From: a bacterium
GTDB lineage: Bacteria > Desulfobacterota > JAPLJL01
Assembly (NCBI GenBank): GCA_028713675.1
Contig: JAQTNV010000019.1
Coordinates: forward strand, 1 to 60,187
DNA: 60,187 bases
Direction of reading: 5' to 3'
This document shows, piece by piece, positions 51,555 to 59,469 of the stretch. The notes under the pieces were generated by a model. It had not been told where the DNA came from and did not search any database. It was given only the letters and a program-made list of their open reading frames with translations. The translations under genes were made by a program, and so were the position numbers. Positions within the stretch are counted from its first letter, which is position 1; every line of letters starts with the position of its first letter.

Positions 51555-52925
51555 TTATTTTTTCTCGTAGGTTTTTTCCACCAACTGGGTTTTCTTGGCG
51601 GCCCGCTCGAGCGTCCCGGGCTTGAGCCAGGTGATCGCGGGCCGGATCTTCAAAAGCTTATGCATCTTTTCCAGGATTTCCTTTTCCAGTCCCGGGAGCT
51701 CCTCTTCCCGCACCCCTTCGGCGTATTCGACCTTGAGCTTCAGGGGCGGGACCACCCGGGGGGGCGGCTCGTCCAGGACGATCCGGAAGGAGCCGGTGAG
51801 TTTTTCCGGGAGGGAGTGGATCACGCCCTCGATCGCGGCGGGGTAGACCGGCACGCCTTTGACCTTGAGCATGTCGTCGGCTCGGCCCACCACTTTGTAG
51901 CGGAAGCCGCTCAGGCCGCAGGGGCAGGGCTCGGTGAAGACCTGCTGGATGTCGTTCATGGTGAAGCGGAGGTCGAACCAGACCGCCGCCTCGGGGTGGA
52001 GGGAGGTGCCGACCATGATCCCGGTGGCCCCGTGCTCGAGGGGCACGGGCTTCTTGGTTTCCGGGTCCAGGAGCTCGTAGTAGGCGAGGTCGTCCGCCAG
52101 CCAGTGCATGCCCTGGTAGACCGGGTGGTCGCAGGAACAGCCGTAGCCCGCGCCCAGGTCGAAAACCCGGGCGCCGTACTCGCGCTCGAGCTTGGCGCGG
52201 ACGTCGGGGATCCCGGCCCCGGGCTCGGCCCCCAGCATCAGGATCTTGAGGCCGAGAGCCTTAACCGGCTCGCCCAGGACCTCGGGGCAGCGCTCGATCA
52301 GGTGCAGGGCCAGCGAAGGGGTGCCGGTGAAGATATTGACGTGGAACATCTTCATGAACTGGATAATTTTTTCGGTGCCGGCCTCCGCCCCGATGGGGAG
52401 GAGGGTGATGCCCGGGAACTTGCGGTACCAGAGGATCTGGGGGGTGCCGGCCGCGTGCATGGAGAGGCCGAAGCAGAGTCCGATCCGGTCGCCGGGACGG
52501 ACCCCGATCCGCCAGGCGGCCCGGGCCATGATCTCCTGGGAATCGTCGAGGGCGGCCCCGAAGTTGGGGTAGGGGGTGGGGATGCCGGTCGTCCCCGAGG
52601 TGGTGGTGAGGAGGTAAAGGTCGCGCATCCGCTTCTCGCCGAAAAGGTGGAGCATGAGTTTTTCCATGTCGAAGCCGACCTCGCCCATGGCCTCGCGGAT
52701 CTCGGCCTGGCCGACCACCGGCACGTTCCTGACGAAGTCGTCCCAGCTCTTGATGTCCGCGGGCCTGATCCCGGCCTCGTCGAAGTGCTTCCGGTGGAAG
52801 GGGGTGTTCTCGTACTGCCATGCGAGGGCTTCCTGGAGCTTCTTCCACTGGAGCTCGCGCATCCCCGGGGTGTTGAGCCGGGGCTCGATTTCCATATTCC
52901 AGTACTTGCGGTTCAGGTCTTCCAT
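51555..52925 (-). CDS. PaaK-like phenylacetate/aryl-CoA ligase family protein
   Basis: 456 residues from ATG 52925, chosen because GAGGTG sits 4-5 bp upstream; a GTG at 52931 is inside that Shine-Dalgarno. The AMP-binding P-loop is 'LTTTSGTTGIPTPYP' (near residue 108). 'GAEPGAG', 'GAGYGCSCDHPVY' and the hinge 'KVVGRADDMLKVKGVPVYP' follow, and the C-terminal lid has 'KPGTLERAAKKTQLVEK', with the usual catalytic Lys region. It should activate an aromatic or related carboxylate to its CoA thioester using ATP. It follows the thiolase by 10 bp, so the two form an operon. Confidence 0.88.
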   Translation of the reverse strand: MEDLNRKYWNMEIEPRLNTPGMRELQWKKLQEALAWQYENTPFHRKHFDEAGIRPADIKSWDDFVRNVPVVGQAEIREAMGEVGFDMEKLMLHLFGEKRMRDLYLLTTTSGTTGIPTPYPNFGAALDDSQEIMARAAWRIGVRPGDRIGLCFGLSMHAAGTPQILWYRKFPGITLLPIGAEAGTEKIIQFMKMFHVNIFTGTPSLALHLIERCPEVLGEPVKALGLKILMLGAEPGAGIPDVRAKLEREYGARVFDLGAGYGCSCDHPVYQGMHWLADDLAYYELLDPETKKPVPLEHGATGIMVGTSLHPEAAVWFDLRFTMNDIQQVFTEPCPCGLSGFRYKVVGRADDMLKVKGVPVYPAAIEGVIHSLPEKLTGSFRIVLDEPPPRVVPPLKLKVEYAEGVREEELPGLEKEILEKMHKLLKIRPAITWLKPGTLERAAKKTQLVEKTYEKK

Positions 52926-52935
52926 GATCACCTCT

Positions 52936-54159
52936 CTACCTTTTAAGTATATGCAGAGCCATGGCGGCCGCGTCCACTCCCAGGATGCCTCCGCCGTTGT
53001 GGGTCATCCCGACCCGCGGGCTTCCCGCCTGGCGTTTCCCCGCGGAGCCCCGGAGCTGGTGGACGACCTCATGGATCTGACCCAGGCCGGTGGCCCCGAT
53101 CGGGTGGCCCTTGGAGGCGAGGCCGCCGGAGGTGTTGACCGGCTTCTTCCCGCCGATTTCCATCCGGCCTTCGTCGATCCATTTGGCCGCTTCCTCCCCG
53201 GGGCAGATCCCGAGCTCGATCAGGGTGATGATCTCCGAGGGGGAGGTGGTATCGTGCACCTCGATTATGTCGATCTCGCCCGGACCCACCCCGGCCATCT
53301 GGAAGGCCCGGGGCCCGAGGCGCTTGGTCAGGGAATCGTCCAGCCCGGCGGAGAGCTTGCCGCTCCCGACCACGCTGGCCGCGATCCAGACCGGCTTGTC
53401 CGTGAAGCGGGCCGCCTTTTCCCGGGAACAGACGATGGCGGCCGCGGCCCCGTCGCCGATGGGGGCGCACATCATCCGGGTCAGGGGGAAGGAGACGTCG
53501 CCCGATTTCAACACCTGCTCCATGGTCACGGCCTCCTGGTACTGGGCGTTCGGGTTCAGGGCGCCGTTCTGGTGGCTCTTGACCGCGATCTTGGCGAAGT
53601 GGTTCTGGGTCAGCCCGTACTGCTCCATCACGATCCGGGTGTAGTAGGCGTACATGTCCATGAAGACGGAGCGCTTCTCGCCGCTCCCTTCCTTGATGAT
53701 CTCCTCGCTCGAGCCCCGGCTGGCCTGGAAGCTTTCCAGGTAGGCCTTGAACATATCGACGTCCACCGCCGTCCCCAGGGCCGCGAAGGATTTTTTCTTG
53801 TCCAGGTCGTAGAGCTTCTCGAACCCGACGATCAGGGCCAGGTCGTAAAGCCCGGAAGCGACCGCGTTCCAGCCGAGATGGAGGGCGGTGCTGGAGCTGG
53901 CGCAGGCGTTCTCGACGTTGTACATCGGGATGCCTTCGATCCCGAGGGGCGCGAGCGTGACCTGGGCCTTGATCATCTCCTGCCCGGTCATCAGGCCCGG
54001 CACGCCGCTGCCCATGTAGGCGGCCTCGATTTCCGGGTAGGAAACCCCGGCGTCCGCGGTCACCTTCTCCACCGCTTCCCGGACCAGATCCTTCATGTTC
54101 CGCTCGAGGTGCTTCCCGAAGCGGGTCATGCCCACGCCGATGATCGCCACGTCTCTCAT
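52936..54159 (-). CDS. Thiolase family protein (SCP-x / acetyl-CoA acetyltransferase-like)
   Basis: 407 residues; AAAGGA precedes ATG 54159. The nucleophile is in 'NVENACASSSTALHLG' (Cys near residue 86); 'GGLASKGHPIGATGLGQ' provides the His, and 'MTHNGGGILGVDAA' takes the place of the C-terminal CGGG motif with Asn-Gly-Gly-Gly, so the second Cys of classical thiolases is absent. That pattern is typical of the SCP-x/lipid-transfer-like thiolase subgroup, which is associated with steroid, aromatic or acyl-CoA metabolism. First gene of the operon with the PaaK-like ligase, with a palindrome 163 bp upstream. Confidence 0.88.
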   Translation of the reverse strand: MRDVAIIGVGMTRFGKHLERNMKDLVREAVEKVTADAGVSYPEIEAAYMGSGVPGLMTGQEMIKAQVTLAPLGIEGIPMYNVENACASSSTALHLGWNAVASGLYDLALIVGFEKLYDLDKKKSFAALGTAVDVDMFKAYLESFQASRGSSEEIIKEGSGEKRSVFMDMYAYYTRIVMEQYGLTQNHFAKIAVKSHQNGALNPNAQYQEAVTMEQVLKSGDVSFPLTRMMCAPIGDGAAAAIVCSREKAARFTDKPVWIAASVVGSGKLSAGLDDSLTKRLGPRAFQMAGVGPGEIDIIEVHDTTSPSEIITLIELGICPGEEAAKWIDEGRMEIGGKKPVNTSGGLASKGHPIGATGLGQIHEVVHQLRGSAGKRQAGSPRVGMTHNGGGILGVDAAAMALHILKR

Positions 54160-54546
54160 GATGATTCCTTTTGGTTTTGCGATTGCCTTTTTTCCGTCAT
54201 TCCGCAGTTAATGCGGAATCAGTTCGTTTTTTTTCTGGATTCCGGCTTTCCTTCGACCATACTCAGGACAAGTCGCCGGAATGACGGCCAAAAACATTTC
54301 TGAGCGGAAGAATAAACTATATGGACTGATCAGTCAAGTAGGAATATTGTTTTCCCGCCGGTATTTTACTGGATAAGGTTCAAAATCCGGCCGGGATTCC
54401 GAAACGGGTATTCATCGGTTACATCGTCAGTAAATCTGGGGATATTTCGGACGGAGAGGGGGGTAAACCGGAGCCGGACCGGGAAAGGACCGGCACGGCG
54501 CATTAAGTGTATAGTTAGTGAATAGTTTCCGGATGGCCGCAGCGGA
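54160..54546. other. 387-bp intergenic region between thiolase operon and regulator
   Basis: It holds a 'gtcattccg...cagttaatgcggaatc' dispersed repeat (about 54198-54290), a 16-bp operator-like palindrome (54322-54337) and no coding region. Confidence 0.55.
54322..54337 (-). promoter_or_regulatory. Candidate MerR-TetR regulator operator, site 1
   Basis: TGGACTGATCAGTCAA: a perfect 12-bp palindrome GACTGATCAGTC with outer arms that pair at all but one position. It lies 163 bp before the thiolase start and shares the GAC-N6-GTCAA spacing with site 2 at 55812-55827. Confidence 0.5.
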
Positions 54547-55464
54547 TCAGCTTTTCCGCTTTTCCGGAATCGATAAGCCGCGGACCAGAAGCCCGAAAAA
54601 GGTTTTCTTGATCTCTTCCGGGGAGATCTCGGGGTTGACTGCCTGGAGATAGGAGAGGCTTTCGAAAATCCCGATCAGGAGCGTGCCCACGATCCGCTGG
54701 TCGGCGTGCTGGAAAAGGCCCTGCTGGACGCCCTTGGCGAAATCGGATTCGAGGGGGCGGCGGATGGAAAGGATGATGTCCCGGCCAAGGTTCTGAACCT
54801 TGGGGTCCGGGTCCAGGAGCGCCTCCCGGGCCAGGTCGATGATCACCGCGAACTCAGGCAGGACGGGGAGAACGGTCTCGGCCCGGAGGATGAGGCGCTT
54901 CAGGGGATCCTTTTCCTCCCGGATCTCGGCCAGGCCCCGGGAAAATAGCTCCCGGAAGATCCGGGGGGCGCATTCGAGGAAAAGCTCTTTCTTGTCGGAG
55001 AAATAAAAATAAAAAGTGCCCTTGCCGATGTCCAGGTCCCGGGTCACGTCGCTGACGCGGGTGTTGCGGTACCCCTTTTCGCGGAAGAGACGGGAGCCCG
55101 CCTCTAGGATGATTTCCCGGGTCTTTTTCCCCTTCGATTTCCGGGGTTCCCGGGAACGGGGCGGGGCGGTTATTCCCCGGGCGAAGGCGGAATCGAGTTT
55201 GGTCCCGAAGGCCTCCGGGTTTTCCTTCTCGCGGTCGGCAATCATCCGGCGGACGGCGAGAAGCGGGACCCCCCGGCCTTTCACCTCCCGGATGAAGCGG
55301 AGCTTTCTCAGGTGGGCTTCATCGTAATAAGCCATGGTCTTCCCGGTGCGTGCCGGGGGGTGGAGGAGCTTTTGGGCCAGGTAGAAGTGGATCGTGCGGC
55401 GGGGCAGGCCGGACAGTTTCGCGAGCTCGGCGATTTTATAATGCATTTTTTCCCGCGGGGTCAT
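54547..55464 (-). CDS. MerR-TetR fusion transcriptional regulator
   Basis: 305 residues with two complete DNA-binding families in one chain. Residues ~7-75 are a MerR winged helix ('YKIAELAKLSGLPRRTIHFYLAQKLL', 'YYDEAHLRKLRFIREVKGRGVPLLAVRRM'). Residues ~110-160 are a TetR HTH ('ILEAGSRLFREKGYRNTRVSDVTRDLDIGKGTFYFYFSDKKELF'), followed by a helical ligand-binding TetR C-domain. TetR members near acyl-CoA genes commonly respond to acyl-CoA. The gene lies between the thiolase operon and the ferredoxin-nitroreductase gene, with similar palindromes before both. Start: ATG 55464, or ATG 55446 (MHYKIAEL). Confidence 0.85.
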   Translation of the reverse strand: MTPREKMHYKIAELAKLSGLPRRTIHFYLAQKLLHPPARTGKTMAYYDEAHLRKLRFIREVKGRGVPLLAVRRMIADREKENPEAFGTKLDSAFARGITAPPRSREPRKSKGKKTREIILEAGSRLFREKGYRNTRVSDVTRDLDIGKGTFYFYFSDKKELFLECAPRIFRELFSRGLAEIREEKDPLKRLILRAETVLPVLPEFAVIIDLAREALLDPDPKVQNLGRDIILSIRRPLESDFAKGVQQGLFQHADQRIVGTLLIGIFESLSYLQAVNPEISPEEIKKTFFGLLVRGLSIPEKRKS

Positions 55465-55872
55465 GGTTTGCTATCCAGTGACTGTACATAATAAAGGATA
55501 AGAATCAGGAAGACAAGAACCCGCGGAAACTTTCCAGCCAGGCGAAGAATGTGTGAATATTCATATTTTAATGATCCTTTGGCAAAACGCTCGCTTGGTC
55601 ATTCTGAACCCCGAGCCTGTCGAGGGGTGAAGAATCTCTATTCCGACGGAAATAATATAAAACCAGATTTTTCGCTGCCGCTCAGGATGACAAACAGAAG
55701 GTTTTGTTGCGGGCTGACAATATCAATAAATGACAGCGTGCCTTTCTCTCGGGCGAGAAAATAACGGCGGGGGAATGGGCTGGAAAGCCATAATCGGGGC
55801 TGGAATATTAGTTGACAAGTCAGTCAATTATCGAATATATTTTTTCCAGGATCCTTTCAGAAGGGAGAAACA
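55465..55872. other. 408-bp divergent intergenic region with operator-like sites
   Basis: It holds CAGTGACTG (55476-55484), a TGAATATTCA palindrome (55554-55563) about 90 bp upstream of the regulator, a 'tcattctgaac...ctcaggatgac' dispersed repeat (about 55597-55690), site 2 (55812-55827) and the Shine-Dalgarno of the next gene. The 55549-55764 open frame is repeat-derived. Confidence 0.5.
55812..55827 (+). promoter_or_regulatory. Candidate MerR-TetR regulator operator, site 2
   Basis: TTGACAAGTCAGTCAA: inverted half-sites TTGAC and GTCAA separated by 6 bp, 45 bp before ATG 55873. It matches site 1 (54322-54337) in arms, spacing and length. Confidence 0.5.
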
Positions 55873-56907
55873 ATGACATTGGATAAATGGAGATGGGCGA
55901 GCCTGCCTCCGGCCATCTTTCCGCGTCCCGAGCTTGACCCGGAGAAATGCACCGGGTGCGGGAGATGCGCGAACGCCTGCCCGATCCAGCTCTACGAGAT
56001 CGTGGACAAGAAGGCGCGGCCCAACCGGCGCTACGATCATTTCCGCTGCATCGCCTGCGAGAACTGCATGGCGGTCTGCCCCCGGGGCGCGATCCGGATC
56101 GAGGGGGAATATCGGGTGGAGAAGGGCTTCTGGAAGAACGCCGATCTTTTCGAAGGCGGGAAGACCTGGCCGGAGCCCCTGCCGGGCTCGCGGGACCGCC
56201 AGTTTTCCGAATATGAAAAGGAGCTGACCGAGACCGAGAAGGTGATTTACCAGCGGAGGAGCGTGCGCCTCTTTCAGAAAAAGCCGGTCAGCCGGGAATT
56301 AATCAAGCGGGTGATCGAAGCGGGGCGCTTCGCCCCCTCGGCGGGGAACAACCAGCCCTGGAAATTCGTGGTGATCGACAATTCTAAAATCCTCGACGAG
56401 ATCGACGTCCTTTGCCGGAAGGTCTGCAGATTCGGGACCTTTCTGATGCTGCCCAAGGCCTGGCGGGACAAACAGACCCCCGGAGACCAGGGGGCCCGGC
56501 TTTCACTCTGGCAGAAGCTCTTCCTCCCCATCTTCGTCCGCCTGAATCCGGGCGAAACCGACCAGCGAGCCCGGGGCGGGATCAACTCGGTGGCAAGCGA
56601 TCCCAAGTATCATACTTTCTTTCACACCCCGGCCCTCATCATCATCCTGGCGGACAAGCGGGGGGTAGGGAGCATCGAGCTCGATTCCGGGATCTGCGGA
56701 CAGAACATCGTGCTTGCCGCCCATTCCCTGGGGCTTGGGACCTGCTATGTCGCGATCATTACCGCCCTCAGGTTTTTCCCGAAATACCGGAAGAAGCTCG
56801 GGATCGGCGACCAGTGGAAGATCGTCACCTCCATCTGCCTCGGCTATCCCCTGGGCAAGGTGGATAACGTGGTGGAACGGGAGCAGGCCAGGATTATTTG
56901 GGTCTAA
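55873..56907 (+). CDS. Ferredoxin-nitroreductase fusion protein
   Basis: 344 residues; AAGGGAG precedes ATG 55873. Residues ~23-75 form a two-cluster ferredoxin domain: CTGCGRCANACP and CIACENCMAVCP. After a linker, residues ~118-344 form an FMN-binding nitroreductase ('RRSVRLFQKKPVSRELIKRVIEAGRFAPSAGNNQPWKFVVI', then 'GQNIVLAAHSLGLGTCYV' and 'ICLGYPLG'). This architecture is common in anaerobes and uses ferredoxin electrons to reduce an unsaturated or nitro substrate. It has its own operator-like site and is likely part of the acyl-CoA regulon. Confidence 0.88.
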   Translation: MTLDKWRWASLPPAIFPRPELDPEKCTGCGRCANACPIQLYEIVDKKARPNRRYDHFRCIACENCMAVCPRGAIRIEGEYRVEKGFWKNADLFEGGKTWPEPLPGSRDRQFSEYEKELTETEKVIYQRRSVRLFQKKPVSRELIKRVIEAGRFAPSAGNNQPWKFVVIDNSKILDEIDVLCRKVCRFGTFLMLPKAWRDKQTPGDQGARLSLWQKLFLPIFVRLNPGETDQRARGGINSVASDPKYHTFFHTPALIIILADKRGVGSIELDSGICGQNIVLAAHSLGLGTCYVAIITALRFFPKYRKKLGIGDQWKIVTSICLGYPLGKVDNVVEREQARIIWV

Positions 56908-57029
56908 TTGATAGCATAGAGCATAGGGCATAGGGCATAGAGTAAAGAGGTAGCCGCAGGCTTCAGCCTGCGAAAACAAAAAGCATGGGGCAGGGAGCAA
57001 AGGGCATAGAGCAAAGCACAAAGAATTAT

Positions 57030-57128
57030 GAAAATTTCCCCCAGCCCCTTTTTTAACAAAGAGGGGTTTATATTTTTCCCCCAAGTATTTATCCCCCTTT
57101 ATTAAAAGGGGGAATAAGGGGGATTTTC
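57030..57128. repeat. ~100-bp two-hairpin MITE-like repeat, copy 3
   Basis: gaaaatttccccc ... gggggattttc with hairpins around ttttttaacaaagagggg and atccccctttattaaaaggggga. Same orientation as the copy at 24834-24930. It ends 36 bp before the next gene. Confidence 0.75.
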
Positions 57129-57163
57129 AATTTTTCTTGACAAGCAGTTTCCTTCCCGGTCAA

Positions 57164-57856
57164 ATGGTATTTAGTATCCCGAAAAGGAAACGATCAGTGT
57201 CTCAAGCCAAATTCCTCGCCATAACCACTATCTTGATAGTGTTTTTCTTGACCGGTGTTTCCCGGGCGCAGGAATTTGATGAATTGATGGGAGGTAAGGA
57301 AATTAAACCTTTTCCTTCTTATGCTATCCCAATCACCGCCTCAATCACTGCCCCGTCCCCTAAAAGCCATATCATTCCTTTGGTGATGGATCTAGTTCCA
57401 TTGGCTGCCTTGGGTGGATTTGGGGGTTATTGCGCAACTGTTTCTTTAGAAAAACGTGAAAATTATTTAGGAGCACTTTATATTAGTGGTTTCGTGCTAT
57501 TAATCTTCGGTTCAATCCCTTCACATGTTTACGTGGGAAATGGATGGGTTGAAACTGTTGGATTACCGGTTGCAAAAGTTGCTTTATTTGCTGCTGCTAC
57601 TGTCCCCGGAGCTTTTTCGTCAATCGGAAATAATTGGGGCGGGAAAAATGATAATGGAGCTTCGTTTTTCAAATATGGCACATTACCAGCTTTTATCACT
57701 ACTTTTTCGATCTACACATATGAAATAATTAATCATCAGTTAAGAGTCCAAGAGTACAATGAGTATTTGGAGAAAAGAAATCAAAAAACTCAGGCAATGA
57801 TCACCCCGCTGATCTGGAAAGATCGGATGGGGCTGGCTTTGCAGATGAGTTTTTAA
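57164..57856 (+). CDS. Hypothetical exported membrane protein, AT-rich
   Basis: 230 residues from ATG 57164 (MVFSIPKRKRS); the open frame runs from TTG 57137 but that part belongs to the repeat. A signal peptide (basic start, hydrophobic core, cut near SRAQ) is followed by about four hydrophobic segments ('IPLVMDLVPLAALGGFGGYC', 'LGALYISGFVLLIFGSIPS', 'VGLPVAKVALFAAATVPG', 'LPAFITTFSIYTYEI'). The family is not recognised. Base composition is clearly more AT-rich than its neighbours, suggesting transfer or a low-expression gene. Confidence 0.6.
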   Translation: MVFSIPKRKRSVSQAKFLAITTILIVFFLTGVSRAQEFDELMGGKEIKPFPSYAIPITASITAPSPKSHIIPLVMDLVPLAALGGFGGYCATVSLEKRENYLGALYISGFVLLIFGSIPSHVYVGNGWVETVGLPVAKVALFAAATVPGAFSSIGNNWGGKNDNGASFFKYGTLPAFITTFSIYTYEIINHQLRVQEYNEYLEKRNQKTQAMITPLIWKDRMGLALQMSF

Positions 57857-57862
57857 GGATAA

Positions 57863-58038
57863 GCGAGATTGCTTCGCCTTCGACAAGCTCCCTTCGACAA
57901 GCTCAGGGCAAGCAGGACTCGCAATGACATGCTAAAAATATCCTGGATTCCCGTTTCCACGGGAATGACAATTAAGAAAAGAGACGCAACCTTCCCTCGG
58001 CCACAATGCCTCGGGATCTGATCGAAAAGGTTGCGGCT
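57863..58038. repeat. Dispersed palindromic repeats downstream of the membrane protein
   Basis: Contains a gcgagattgct...actcgcaatgaca palindrome (57863-57928), a 'ggattcccgtttccacgggaatgac' hairpin (57943-57969), and gcaaccttccctcggccacaatgcctcggg...aaggttgc (57985-58034). The inner motif of the last also occurs at 33299. Confidence 0.65.
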
Positions 58039-58101
58039 ACCGTCATTATTTTATTGTTTGGTTTAACCAGAAACTAGAAACCCGAAACTCGAAACCAGAG
58101 A

Positions 58102-59469
58102 TTATTTTTCTCCCGCCATATCCTTGGCGGCGGCGCGGGCGGCCACCAGGATCGGGTCGATCGCCGGCGAGAAGGGCGGGGCGTAGGCGAAATCCACTTC
58201 CGCCAGCTGCTCGACTTTCATCTGGTTGTACACCGCCACCGCCAGGGTATTGATCCGCAAGGCGGCGCCGTCCTTCCCCGCGATCTGGGCGCCGAGGAGG
58301 ACATGGGATTTCCGGTCGATGATCAGCTTGACCAGGATGGGGCGGCTCCCGGGATAGATCCGGGTCCGGCTGGCATCCTCGATCATCTGGGTATAAATGG
58401 AGAAACCCAGTTTATCGGCTTCCTGGGAAAGAAGGCCGGTCTGCCCGATCTCCAGGTCGAAGCACTTGAACTGGGCCGAACCCAGGACCCCCGGATAAGT
58501 GACTTTTCCCCCGGCGGCGTTTTCACCCGCCACCCAGCCCTGCTTGTTGGCGACATCCCCGAGAGGCAGATAGGCCGGTCGGCCGGAAACCCGGTTTTTC
58601 ACCTCGCAGCAGTCACCGGCAGCATAGATGCCGGGTAAATTGGTTTCCTGGCGCTCATTGACCGCGATCGCGCCGGTCGGACCCAGGGCTACGCCCGCTT
58701 CTTTCGCGAGTTTTACCTCCGGGACCACCCCGACGCTTAACAGGACAAGATCGGCCGGGTAATTATCTCCGGCGGTGATGACCTCGCCGACCCGGCCGGG
58801 CGCGCCTTCCTTGAATTCCTTAACCGCCGCGTTGGGAACAAACTTGACCCCGTGTTCTTCGAGCTCTTTCCGGACCAGTTCGCCGATCTCGGGCTCGAGC
58901 TTGCCCCCGGGCAGGGCGTCGTTGTGCAGGATGGTGTTTTCCAATCCGCGGCCGCGGAAAGCCTCCGCCATCTCGAGGGCGATGAAGCCGGCCCCGATCG
59001 AGACCGCCCGGGCGGGTTTGTCGGTATCCAGGAATTTTTTCAGGCGGATCGCCTCCTCCAGGGATTTAACCCGGAAAACATTAGAGAGATCGGCCCCCGG
59101 AAGATTCAGCTCCCGGGGCCTGGCCCCGGTGGCGATGATCAGGCGGTCATAGGATTCTTCGGTTTCTTTCCCGCCCGCGAGGTCGCGGACCAGGAGCTTT
59201 TTCGCCGCCGGGTCGATCCGGATCACCTCGTGTTTGAGGCGGATGTCGATTTTCTGCTTTTCCCGGAAGACCTCGGGAGCGCGGGCGATCAGTTTCTCCG
59301 GCGATTTTATTACATCCCCGATGTAATAGGGCTCGCTTCAGGCTGAGTAGGAGACGAAAGGGCCTTTCTCGAACAGGACGATTTCCAGGCCGGGGCTGAT
59401 CCGCCGGGCACGGCTGGCCGCGCTGGTCCCGCCGGCCACCCCGCCGATGATTAGAAGTCGGTCAGGCAT
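58102..59469 (-). CDS. Probable selenoprotein: CoA-disulfide reductase / NADH oxidase-like flavoprotein with Sec44 (UGA 59338-59340)
   Basis: Read from ATG 59469 (GGGGGA 4-5 bp upstream) with one UGA read through as selenocysteine, the product is 455 residues, normal for CoADR/Nox proteins. Before the UGA: 'LIIGGVAGGTSAASRARR' (FAD dinucleotide loop) and 'VLFEKGPFVSYSA'. After it: 'SEPYYIGDVIKSPEKL...APEVFREKQKID'. Family members have VSYxxCGLPYYIGG, so the UGA stands exactly at the redox-active Cys (residue 43/44). Further on are an NAD(P) loop 'SIGAGFIALEMAEAF' near residue 160, 'GIYAAGDCCEV' (second FAD motif) and the dimerisation domain. A hairpin directly after the UGA fits a bSECIS. Without readthrough only a 374-residue frame from GTG 59226 remains, lacking the FAD loop and active site. 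A nonsense mutation of TGC/TGT is the alternative. Confidence 0.8.
59308..59328 (-). promoter_or_regulatory. Candidate bacterial SECIS element (bSECIS)
   Basis: In the mRNA sense: UGA, 9 nt, then UAUUACAU, loop CGGGG, AUGUAAUA. This is a perfect 8-bp stem with a 5-nt apical loop carrying G from its second position, starting 17 nt after the UGA. The published bSECIS consensus asks for a small apical loop with a G near its start, about 16-37 nt from the UGA. The stem is coding (YYIGDVI), so it overlaps protein-coding constraint. Confidence 0.7.

Noticed and set aside
55476-55484. CAGTGACTG palindrome just upstream of the MerR-TetR gene as a third operator
   Set aside because: It is short and does not share the GAC-N6-GTC spacing of the two matching sites; kept only as part of the intergenic description.
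55549-55764. 71-codon plus-strand frame between the regulator and the nitroreductase gene
   Set aside because: It is mostly translated from the 'tcattctgaac...ctcaggatgac' dispersed repeat and has no Shine-Dalgarno.
58102-59226. A shorter 374-residue oxidoreductase starting at GTG 59226, as a plain gene call would give
   Set aside because: It lacks the FAD-binding N-terminus that is encoded directly upstream in the same frame; the only interruption is the UGA at the catalytic-Cys position.
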